Assembly (NCBI GenBank): GCA_024681565.1
Contig: JAILAO010000124.1
Location: 1-10,267, forward strand
Direction of reading: 5' to 3'
Source of the DNA: Bacteroidales bacterium
GTDB lineage: Bacteria; Bacteroidota; Bacteroidia; Bacteroidales; UBA932
DNA: 10,267 bases
Every line of letters begins with the position of its first letter. Position 1 is the stretch's first letter. Position numbers and translations under genes: made by a program. This document shows, one piece after another, positions 1-6,859 of the stretch. The notes beneath the pieces are model-generated. The model saw only the letters and a program-made list of their open reading frames with translations, searched no databases and was not told the origin of the DNA.

Positions 1-1169
1 GACACACCGACACCCACGGACAGGGCCACCATCATCTGGGTCTTGGACACCTCGCCGCCCGTGATCTCCTCGACTTGATTGTTGAGGACATGAACGGCGG
101 GTTCGGCCAGCACCACCACCATGCCGATGATGAATGCGAGACCGATCAGCAGGGCGGGATTGTAGGCGGCCATCTGGGTGCCGATCTTGAAACCGATCGG
201 CATGAAAGCCATCTCGACGGCAGCCAGGAACAGGACAAGACCGATAAAGGTGTGGACGATCCCGACCAGGATCTGAATGATCTTGGTCGTGGGGAGCTTC
301 AGGATGAGAGCCTGAAGCACAAAGAAGAATATGACTATCAGGGCCAGGGACTTACCGACATCCACCATCTTTTCGGCAGCGACCTCCCAGAAACCTCCGT
401 CCAGGATATGGGACATCGAATAATTCGGGATGTCGTAGGCCATGTCCCCCTTGGCCGTCATCGACAGAAGCAGAACAGCCACGATGGGGCCGACCGAGCA
501 GAGGGCGATGAGGCCGAAACTGTTCTCGCTGGCATTGCGGCCGCCTACGGTCAAGGCGATACCGACACCGAGCGCCATGATGAACGGCACGGTGATTGGG
601 CCGGTCGTCACGCCGCCGGAGTCGAAGGAAAGCGGCAGGAATGCACCCTTGCCCGTCTCCAGCAGCAAGGCCGCCAGACAGAAGAGGATCATATAGAAAA
701 ACAGCAGGATGCTGGTCAGGTCCGCGTGGAAAACGATCTTGAGGACGCCGAGCAACAGGAAGAGCCCCACACCGACACCGACGGTAACGATGAGCATCGT
801 ACCGTTCATGACCGCATGGACCTGCTCGGCAAGGACAGAAAGATCCGGCTCGGCTATCGTGATCAACACACCCATCAACATGCTGACGGACAGCAGGATG
901 CCCAGCTTTCTCGACTTGGTCAGACCTTCTCCGATATATTGTCCCATCGGGGTCATCGCCATATCGGCGCCCAGATTGAAAAGACTGATCCCGACGACCA
1001 GCAGGAGCGCCGCCCCGACAAAGACGGCCAGTTCTGTCTTGGGTATATTCACCCAGGGGGTCAAAGAAAGCAACAACACCAGCACACTGATCGGCATCAC
1101 CGAAATCAATGACTCCCTGAGTTTCTCCCTCAAGGACTTCCAAAGGTCATTCAGAACCGGATTTTCCAT
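1..1169 (-). CDS. DUF1538 family polytopic inner-membrane protein, C-terminus cut by window edge
   Basis: Translating from ATG at 1169 gives 389 full codons with no stop before the window edge. The product is very hydrophobic, with about ten predicted membrane segments (roughly residues 24-38, 47-66, 90-108, 122-143, 152-171, 191-209, 216-236, 271-290, 298-320, 338-356). I recognise the DUF1538 signature SFDSGGVTTGPITVPFIM at 181-198. The chain is internally duplicated: GADMAMTPMGQYIG (67-80) with AEPDLSVLAEQV (106-117) recurs as AVEMAFMPIGFKIG (317-330) with AEPAVHVLNNQV (355-366), an offset of about 250 residues. The second copy of the FDSGG segment would lie beyond the window. The amphipathic start (MENPVLNDLWKSLREKL) fits the family and supports this start codon. 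The family has no established function that I know of; a transport role is only inferred from topology. The gene is separated from the upstream SusD gene by a terminator and has its own promoter. Family assignment is confident; function is unknown. Confidence 0.85.
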   Translation of the reverse strand, partial: MENPVLNDLWKSLREKLRESLISVMPISVLVLLLSLTPWVNIPKTELAVFVGAALLLVVGISLFNLGADMAMTPMGQYIGEGLTKSRKLGILLSVSMLMGVLITIAEPDLSVLAEQVHAVMNGTMLIVTVGVGVGLFLLLGVLKIVFHADLTSILLFFYMILFCLAALLLETGKGAFLPLSFDSGGVTTGPITVPFIMALGVGIALTVGGRNASENSFGLIALCSVGPIVAVLLLSMTAKGDMAYDIPNYSMSHILDGGFWEVAAEKMVDVGKSLALIVIFFFVLQALILKLPTTKIIQILVGIVHTFIGLVLFLAAVEMAFMPIGFKIGTQMAAYNPALLIGLAFIIGMVVVLAEPAVHVLNNQVEEITGGEVSKTQMMVALSVGVGV

Positions 1170-1174
1170 ATTTG

Positions 1175-1182
1175 CAAAGGTA
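1175..1182 (-). promoter_or_regulatory. Bacteroidota -7 promoter element (TACCTTTG) for the DUF1538 gene
   Basis: Read on the minus strand, TACCTTTG matches the Bacteroidota housekeeping -7 consensus TAnnTTTG. It ends 5 nt (CAAAT) before the ATG at 1169, so transcription should begin at or very near the start codon, giving a leaderless or nearly leaderless mRNA. A possible -33 TTG (1198-1200) is only 15 nt upstream of the element, closer than usual, and sits in the T-tail of the upstream terminator. There is no Shine-Dalgarno sequence. The element overlaps the 8-bp palindrome TTTGCAAA (1171-1178). Confidence 0.6.
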
Positions 1183-1198
1183 GCAAAAAAGAAGATAC

Positions 1199-1233
1199 AA
1201 AAAGACCGCTTCCGGTCGGGAAGCGGTCTTTTT
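1199..1233 (-). terminator. Rho-independent terminator after the SusC/SusD operon
   Basis: This is a perfect 15-bp inverted repeat: AAAAAGACCGCTTCC (1199-1213) pairs with GGAAGCGGTCTTTTT (1219-1233) around the 5-nt loop GGTCG. The core is GC-rich, and the A/T ends supply a T-tract in either direction. It lies 16 nt past the SusD stop codon, the expected place for the end of that operon. It also separates the operon from the DUF1538 promoter just downstream. By symmetry it could work in both directions, although no plus-strand gene is seen here. Confidence 0.9.
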
Positions 1234-1249
1234 ATAGAACAGGAATCGA

Positions 1250-3415
1250 TTAGCTGGGGTTCTGGAAGCCGTAGCCGTTCTTCAGACCGGTGGTCACACA
1301 GACGGTGGTCTCCATCGGAATGAGGTAGATCGGGGCTTTCTTGGCAGCATAGTCGGCATCGGTGTAACCACCGAGGAACTTGGTGCTCCACTCAGCCTCC
1401 TGGTTGGCATCTTCCTTACCTCCCTTGGTGTACATCAGCACGCCCCAGTCGGTCTGCTTGTAACCATCGGCCTCGAGGGCGGCAGCCTCAGCGGAACCGG
1501 GCTCGATGTGCTTGAACAGACCCTTGATGGCGAGGTTGGTGTAATCCTCGCAAGGGACAGCCTTCACGGTGTTGCCGCGGGACTGCTCCTGGTAATCCTT
1601 GGCCTTCTGCCAATCGTCATGCTGGCCACGCCAACCCGGATACAGCACAGGATCATCCTCCTTGCCTTCAGGAGTCTGCATGGTCAGACGATAGCCGTAA
1701 ACCTTCTTGGCATCGACAAGCTTGGTCCAGACATAAGCCGGGAACTCGTTGCCGTTCTCGAACGTGGCATAGCCGGCGCTCTTCATCTCAGCCATATGGT
1801 CAACCAGTTTCTTGCGGAACTCGTAAGCAACCTCAGGGAGCTTGCCGGAACGGACGAGATCCCAACGACGCAGGTTCTCACCCTGGAACTCGAGCTGACG
1901 CTCTTTGAGGATGGCATCCACGAGGGTCGGCTGGCTGGCGAGAAGTTCATTGAACTTGGCATCCTGGATCGCATCCGGGAATGCACGGTCATGGACCTTC
2001 TTGAGCTGGATCTTGGCATTGGCCTCGTCACCCGTCTGGGCATAGGCCTCGGCAAGCATCAGGATGATGTCGGCCTGACGCATGTGGATATAGCTGACAC
2101 CGCTGTTGAGCTGGCGCAGATCCGGAGTCGCGACACGGTTCGGGTCGTACTTGTTCAGGCCGACACCGAGGGTCAGACGGTTGGTCAGGTTGAAGTTGTA
2201 GAGCACCTCGACGCCGGCGCCGGAGGAACCGGTGACGGACATGGAGACATCACGACGCATATCCTGAGGATCGAATTCGCCGTAGTAAACCTCCGGGAAG
2301 GTGCAGATCTGGGCGTTGGCCTTCGGGGGGAGACCCGGGCTGGCGCCGTTGGATCCACGGCCGAAGTTGTAGGCGATACGGCTGCCGCCGCCCACTTCCT
2401 TCATCGTGACCTCATAGATGGTCTCGGGAGCCTTGTACTCCTCATTGACCTGCTGGAAGTAATACTGGAACGGGTTGCCATAGGTACGGTTGCTCTCGCT
2501 GCGCGGGTCCACGGTGGTCAGGATGGCCTCACCCGGATCCTCGACGGCGCGCTTCAGGTACGGCAGCGCGATGGAATAGAAGTTCTTCCAATCGGAACGA
2601 CGACCATAAGCGGCGCCCTTCTCGGAGTCGGTACCCCAGTCCTCGAAGCTGAGGACCTGGCCATCATTGTCCACATAGAAGTCGGCACCCAGGTCCGTAC
2701 GACGGGTCTGGTAACCGGCCAGAGCGAAGCAGATACGGCCGATCAGGCCCTCGCAGAAGTTGCGGGTCATCTGGTCGGAGAGGTGACCGTTGGAACCGAT
2801 CTGGTACATCAGCGGCTCCACCTCGATCAGGTGCTCGAGTTCGTCCTCGAGGATGGCGAAACGGGAGCGGAGCTCCGTACTCTCCTCACGGGCGGCCTTG
2901 ATGTAGATCACGTCGCCGTAGTACATCGTCATATCATAATAGACGGAGGCGCGCAGGCAATAGGCCTGGCCGAGCAGGTCGGACAGATCGTTCGGGGCCG
3001 TCGCAATGATGTTTTCGATGTCGGAATTGGACTCGATGTTCTCGATGATCGAGTTGCACTTGAAGATGATCGAGTAGAAACGGTTCCAGTTACCTTTCTG
3101 GAAGTTGATGTTGAAACGGGCCTCGTCATAAGGCTCGAGATAGAGCTGGGCACCGCCGACCAGGTCGGTGATGTTACCCACGGAGCAGCGCTCCACGTCC
3201 GAACCGATGTTGGTGAAGTTCGGGACGTAGCCGTTGTTATAGTCGTTGATGAGCTGGTTGTAGGCAGCAAGGATGGCCGTACGGCCCGTCTCGATACCGC
3301 CGAACACGAACTCGCCGTCCACCACGGAGGGGGAAGTGGTCGCCAGGTCGCAGGACCAGACAGACGCTCCGCAAAGGGCGATCAACAGATATTTAGCGAT
3401 CTTTTTCATTTTCAT
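1250..3415 (-). CDS. SusD/RagB family surface nutrient-binding lipoprotein, with extended C-terminal region
   Basis: The 721-residue protein begins with a lipoprotein signal peptide (MKMKKIAKYLLIALCGASVW then SC); Cys22 is the likely lipidated residue, though Trp at -2 is off the usual lipobox. SusD-like features follow: an N-terminal helical region (about 40-235, including AYCLRASVYYDMTMYYGDV at 151-169), the TPR-like segment ADIILMLAEAYAQTGDEANA (448-467), the motif LKERQLEFQGENLRRWDLVR (503-522), and a typical ending (PIYLIPMETT, then NGYGFQNPS at the terminus). Family members are commonly about 500-600 residues; the excess here lies mainly at about 530-690, between the RRWDL motif and the terminal segment. 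SusD proteins sit on the cell surface as a lid over their SusC partner and capture ligand for TonB-dependent uptake. The start is 23 nt after the SusC stop, with no Shine-Dalgarno sequence; Met3 is an alternative start. The substrate cannot be inferred, since no degradative enzyme is nearby. Confidence 0.95.
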   Translation of the reverse strand: MKMKKIAKYLLIALCGASVWSCDLATTSPSVVDGEFVFGGIETGRTAILAAYNQLINDYNNGYVPNFTNIGSDVERCSVGNITDLVGGAQLYLEPYDEARFNINFQKGNWNRFYSIIFKCNSIIENIESNSDIENIIATAPNDLSDLLGQAYCLRASVYYDMTMYYGDVIYIKAAREESTELRSRFAILEDELEHLIEVEPLMYQIGSNGHLSDQMTRNFCEGLIGRICFALAGYQTRRTDLGADFYVDNDGQVLSFEDWGTDSEKGAAYGRRSDWKNFYSIALPYLKRAVEDPGEAILTTVDPRSESNRTYGNPFQYYFQQVNEEYKAPETIYEVTMKEVGGGSRIAYNFGRGSNGASPGLPPKANAQICTFPEVYYGEFDPQDMRRDVSMSVTGSSGAGVEVLYNFNLTNRLTLGVGLNKYDPNRVATPDLRQLNSGVSYIHMRQADIILMLAEAYAQTGDEANAKIQLKKVHDRAFPDAIQDAKFNELLASQPTLVDAILKERQLEFQGENLRRWDLVRSGKLPEVAYEFRKKLVDHMAEMKSAGYATFENGNEFPAYVWTKLVDAKKVYGYRLTMQTPEGKEDDPVLYPGWRGQHDDWQKAKDYQEQSRGNTVKAVPCEDYTNLAIKGLFKHIEPGSAEAAALEADGYKQTDWGVLMYTKGGKEDANQEAEWSTKFLGGYTDADYAAKKAPIYLIPMETTVCVTTGLKNGYGFQNPS

Positions 3416-3438
3416 TTGCTTTACAGTGTCCAGTCAGA

Positions 3439-6400
3439 TTACAGGGTGATGTTCAGACCGAAGGTGAAGGTCTTGGCAATCGGGTAGGCGCTGCGGTCCA
3501 CACCCGGAGTCGGGAAGCCGTAGCTACCGCTGCGGTTGGTGTTGACCTCAGGATCAAGACCCGTGTACTTGGTGAGCGTGAGCAGGTTGGTCGCCGTGAC
3601 ATAGGCGCGCAGGTTGCTCATGCCGATCTTCTTGGCCCATTCTCTCGGCAGGGTGTAGCCGACGGTGAGGTTCTTCAGACGGAGGTAGGAGGCATCCTCG
3701 ATCCAGCGGTCGAAGAGCATACCGACCATGGAGGTCGGGGAATGCATCGTCGCGTTGGCGTTCATCTTGGTCAGTTCGGTCGGGTCGGAGACGAACTCCA
3801 GTTCGCCGTTGTTCCAGCGATAAGGGCTGTAAGCGTCCTTGACGAAAGCGAGGCGGTTGCCGCCGAACATGTTATCCTTGGCTCCGTAGAGGGAGGACAG
3901 ACCCCAGTAGTTGAGGATGTGACCACCGATCACGTAGTTGAAGTTGGCGGAGAAATCGAGGTTCTTCCAGCGGCCGCTGAGGTTGAAGGAACCGGTGCTG
4001 CGCGGGGTCATCTCACCGATGATATAGGTATCAGCGGTGGTGATGGTGCCGTTGCCGTCCTGGTCCTTGACCTTGGCTGCGCCCGGGAAAGCCTTCTGAC
4101 CGGATGCCAGGGAGAAGCTGTTGAAGTAGGAGTCCTCAGCCCAGTCGGGAATACCGTCCTTCAGGGTGTAGGTACCGTTTGCATAATCGAAGTCATCGAC
4201 CGTGTACCAGCCCTCGTAAGCATAACCCACGATGGAACCGATGGCGTAGCCTTCCTTCAGGAAGTACTCACCGATGCTCGGACGGTGCTCGGAGTTGACC
4301 CACTGGCCATAGGTGTTGGAGGTCACGGAGTCGGAGAGCTGCTCGATCTTGTTGACATTGTAGTTGTAGATGAGGTTGGCGCTCAGGGTGAAGTCACCCG
4401 TGCGGACGATGTCGCCGCCGATGGAGACCTCGAGACCGCGGTTCGCAACGATACCCATGTTCTGATACTGATAGGAGTATCCGGTAGCGGCGTTGACGGA
4501 GACCGGCATCAGCAGGTCCTTGGTGGTGGACCAGTAACCTTCGACGGTACCGTAGAGACGGTCATCCCAGAAGCCGAAGTCCACACCGAGGTTGCGGGTA
4601 ATGGTGGATTCCCACTTCAGGTCAGGGTTCTGCATCATGGAACCGGGAGCGTAGCTGTAGCCATAACCGCTGTTGGTGTCGCTCCGGTCGGAAGAGATGG
4701 TGTAGCTGGAAGCGCTGGTGCCCAGGGCCCAGGTCTCACGCCAGAGGTTGGCGTTGATGGCATCGGAACCGGTCACACCGTAGGAGAGACGGAACTTGAG
4801 GTTGGACAGCCAATCGTGCGTACCGGCCATCCAGGGCTCGTCGATGGCGCGCCATGCGAAGGCAGCGGCCGGGAAGTAACCCCAGCGGTTGTTCGGGGCG
4901 AAGCGGGAAGAACCATCAGCACGGAACGTGACCGTGAACAGGTAGCGGTCGTAGAGACCGTAATTGGCACGGGTGAAGAAGGACAGGGAACGTCCCGGGA
5001 CACCCACTTCCTGCGTGAAGGCATTGTTGGTCGTGCCCTGGCTGAGCATGGCCAGCGTACGGGCGCGGTCGAAGTGGCTCGGGAAGACCTGGGCGCTGTA
5101 CTGCATCCACTCGGAGGAGGAAGCAATGTATTCCTGGCCGACCATGATGTCCGCACGGTGGAGCTCGGTGTTGAGCGGAAGCTCGTAGGAGATCGTGTTG
5201 GTCCAGTGAAGATTGCCGCTCTCGCTGCGCTGCAGGCTGGCGCTGTTGGTCATGTTGCCGAAGCCCTCGGTATAACCCTCATTCTTGGAGAAGGTCTTGC
5301 CGAGACCGATCTCGGAACGCAGCTTCAGGCCCTTGACCGGGGTCCAGTTGGCGGCGCCGATAGCACGGAACGTATGGTTGTAGTTGGTATTCTGCTGTGC
5401 CCAGGTCTGCTCGACCGGGTTGGCGGAATCGCTGATGTAGGAATCGAGACCGGCGCCGAAACCGCCGAAGGAAGACTCGTCACCCAGCGGGTTCAGGATC
5501 GGCTTGTAGCGGAAGGACTCTGCCAGACGCGGGTTGGAGCGGCTGTCGGAGTAGGCGTAGGAGACATTGAGTTCGATGTTGAAGTTGTCAGTCAGGTTCT
5601 CAACGGTCTTCAGGGAAGCGTTGGCGCGCTTGTACCAGGAGTTGATGACCGTACCGTCGTCGTTCAGGAAGTTGAGCGAGAAGATCGTGCGGTTCTTCTT
5701 GGTACCGTTGCTGATCGTGAGGTTGTGGCTGTGGGTGATCGCGGTCTTGTACAGGTCGCTCTGCCAGTTGTGCGTCTTCACGTTGGCATAGGCAGAATAC
5801 TTGTCACCGTTGGCGGCGCCGATGCCGAAGTACTTCGCAATCTGGTCGCCCATGGACTTGTTGTAGTCCCAGCCGTAGCCGATGGTGAACTTCAAATAAT
5901 CATAGGTATCCATGACGTCGCGGACGTTCATCGAGGAATCCTTGATCTGGATGAAGCCGTTGTAGCTCACCTGGGTCTGGCCCTCGTATGCGCTCTTGGT
6001 CGTCACGATGACGACACCGGAGGCACCGCGGCTACCGTAGATCGCCGTCGCAGCAGCATCCTTGAGGACGTTGATGCTCTTGATCTGGTCCGAAGGTACG
6101 TTCGCCAGGGAACTTACCGGGAAACCGTCCACGATGTAGAGCGGGTTGTTGGTCTGGGTGATGGACTTGGCACCACGCACACGGATCTGCGGCTCGGCAC
6201 CCGGAGTACCATCGTTCAGGGAAACGACCACACCGGCCATCTTGCCCTGGAGGGCTTCACCGACATTCGCAACCGGCTGGGCGAGGTCTTTCTCGCCGAC
6301 CGCTGCGACAGAGCCGGTCAGGTCACGCACCTTGACGGTACCGTAACCGATGACCACGGTCTCCTCGAGCATCTCTGCATCCTCCTGGAGGACAAAGTCA

Positions 6401-6675
6401 TAGACGCTACGGCCTGCGACTACCGTGAAGCTCTGGTCCACGTAGCCGATACAGGAGACGTTGAGGTTGGATCCTGCGGGAACGGAGAGGCTGTATTTGC
6501 CGTCCAGGTCCGTGACTGCGCCCGTCGTAGTGCCGGGGATCATCACGCTCGCACCGATTACCGGTACGCCGGAAGCATCCACAATCGTTCCCGAGATGTT
6601 CTGCTGTGCAAACGCGACTGACCCGCCGATAAGCAGGAGGAGCGCTGCCAGCGCCATTCTGAGATGATTTTTCAT
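3439..6675 (-). CDS. SusC/RagA family TonB-dependent outer-membrane transporter
   Basis: I place the start at 6675, giving 1078 residues. The frame is open up to 6753, but those 26 extra codons run into the promoter, whereas Met at 6675 opens a clean signal peptide (MKNHLRMALAALLLLIGG, cleavage probably after AFA at residue 23). Domains in order: a carboxypeptidase regulatory-like beta-sandwich at about 26-97 (ISGTIVDASGVPVIGASVMI), a TonB-box region with the SusC signature EETVVIGYG (104-112), a plug at about 117-228 (IRVRGAKS, NPLYIVDGFPV, LKDAAATAIYGSRGASGVVI), then a 22-strand type barrel of about 850 residues to the C-terminus. It should import ligand handed over by the adjacent SusD lipoprotein, powered by TonB-ExbB-ExbD. 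Length is normal for the family. It is the first gene of the two-gene operon. The substrate is unknown: glycan is the common case for this family, peptide also occurs. Confidence 0.95.
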   Translation of the reverse strand: MKNHLRMALAALLLLIGGSVAFAQQNISGTIVDASGVPVIGASVMIPGTTTGAVTDLDGKYSLSVPAGSNLNVSCIGYVDQSFTVVAGRSVYDFVLQEDAEMLEETVVIGYGTVKVRDLTGSVAAVGEKDLAQPVANVGEALQGKMAGVVVSLNDGTPGAEPQIRVRGAKSITQTNNPLYIVDGFPVSSLANVPSDQIKSINVLKDAAATAIYGSRGASGVVIVTTKSAYEGQTQVSYNGFIQIKDSSMNVRDVMDTYDYLKFTIGYGWDYNKSMGDQIAKYFGIGAANGDKYSAYANVKTHNWQSDLYKTAITHSHNLTISNGTKKNRTIFSLNFLNDDGTVINSWYKRANASLKTVENLTDNFNIELNVSYAYSDSRSNPRLAESFRYKPILNPLGDESSFGGFGAGLDSYISDSANPVEQTWAQQNTNYNHTFRAIGAANWTPVKGLKLRSEIGLGKTFSKNEGYTEGFGNMTNSASLQRSESGNLHWTNTISYELPLNTELHRADIMVGQEYIASSSEWMQYSAQVFPSHFDRARTLAMLSQGTTNNAFTQEVGVPGRSLSFFTRANYGLYDRYLFTVTFRADGSSRFAPNNRWGYFPAAAFAWRAIDEPWMAGTHDWLSNLKFRLSYGVTGSDAINANLWRETWALGTSASSYTISSDRSDTNSGYGYSYAPGSMMQNPDLKWESTITRNLGVDFGFWDDRLYGTVEGYWSTTKDLLMPVSVNAATGYSYQYQNMGIVANRGLEVSIGGDIVRTGDFTLSANLIYNYNVNKIEQLSDSVTSNTYGQWVNSEHRPSIGEYFLKEGYAIGSIVGYAYEGWYTVDDFDYANGTYTLKDGIPDWAEDSYFNSFSLASGQKAFPGAAKVKDQDGNGTITTADTYIIGEMTPRSTGSFNLSGRWKNLDFSANFNYVIGGHILNYWGLSSLYGAKDNMFGGNRLAFVKDAYSPYRWNNGELEFVSDPTELTKMNANATMHSPTSMVGMLFDRWIEDASYLRLKNLTVGYTLPREWAKKIGMSNLRAYVTATNLLTLTKYTGLDPEVNTNRSGSYGFPTPGVDRSAYPIAKTFTFGLNITL

Positions 6676-6690
6676 CTTGCTAGGAATTTT

Positions 6691-6754
6691 GGTTAAACTA
6701 TGGTTAATAAACAATTGTTGGTTTTCGGTCTTAGCTTGCGAACAATCGAACAAA
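6691..6754 (-). promoter_or_regulatory. SusC leader with short repeats and a palindrome
   Basis: The untranslated region between the -7 element and SusC contains three small symmetric or repeated motifs. Plus-strand GGTTAA occurs twice, 11 bp apart (6691-6696 and 6702-6707). AACAATTGTT (6710-6719) is a perfect 10-bp palindrome. CGAACAAT/CGAACAAA (6739-6754) is a tandem 8-bp repeat running into the -7 element. The spacing of GGTTAA by about one helical turn would suit a regulator-binding site, but short AT-rich repeats also arise by chance. No riboswitch fold is recognised. Confidence 0.3.
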
Positions 6755-6758
6755 TGTA
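6751..6758 (-). promoter_or_regulatory. Probable -7 promoter element (TACATTTG) for the SusC/SusD operon
   Basis: On the minus strand TACATTTG fits the TAnnTTTG consensus, in the AT-rich gap between the trigger-factor terminator and SusC. Transcription would start near 6745, leaving a leader of roughly 70 nt before the ATG at 6675. No well-spaced -33 TTG is evident: the nearest, at 6771-6773, is only 12 nt upstream of the element. The operon may therefore need an activator or another sigma factor. This placement also argues against translation from the ATG at 6753. Confidence 0.5.
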
Positions 6759-6796
6759 CGAAAAAAATATCAATAGACCATGCTTAAAGCAATAAA

Positions 6797-6833
6797 AAAA
6801 CAGTCGGACCGTTCCGGACAGTCCAACTGTTTT
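6797..6833 (-). terminator. Rho-independent terminator after trigger factor
   Basis: In the minus-strand transcript the arms AAAACAGTTGGAC (6833-6821) and GTCCGACTGTTTT (6809-6797) pair, with one U-G wobble, around a short inner stem and loop. The hairpin is followed by an uninterrupted run of seven T residues (6800-6794). On the plus strand the wobble position becomes a C-A mismatch, so the structure favours termination in the minus direction. It lies 26 nt past the trigger-factor stop codon and upstream of the SusC promoter, separating the two transcription units. Confidence 0.85.
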
Positions 6834-6859
6834 AATCATTGTAATGGAAAATGCCGCAT

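Noticed and set aside
352..1143. A 263-codon minus-strand frame within the DUF1538 region
   Set aside because: The translation is Arg-, Asp- and Gly-rich and low in hydrophobic residues. The other minus-strand frame starting at 1169 gives a coherent membrane protein with DUF1538 motifs and no stop.
1508..3487. A 659-codon open frame on the plus strand opposite SusD and the end of SusC
   Set aside because: It is in codon register with SusD, shows no family features or plausible start context, and runs through the SusC-SusD gap without respecting gene borders. It is an antisense shadow.
3742..6621. A 959-codon open frame on the plus strand opposite SusC
   Set aside because: It lies in exact codon register with SusC and exists because SusC lacks TTA, CTA and TCA codons. 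The translation is Val/Gly/Asp-rich with no recognisable domain, and SusC itself is unmistakable.
6676..6753. A 26-codon N-terminal extension of SusC beginning at the ATG at 6753
   Set aside because: It would overlap the TACATTTG promoter element and put hydrophilic residues before the signal peptide. The ATG at 6675 opens directly into a good signal sequence.
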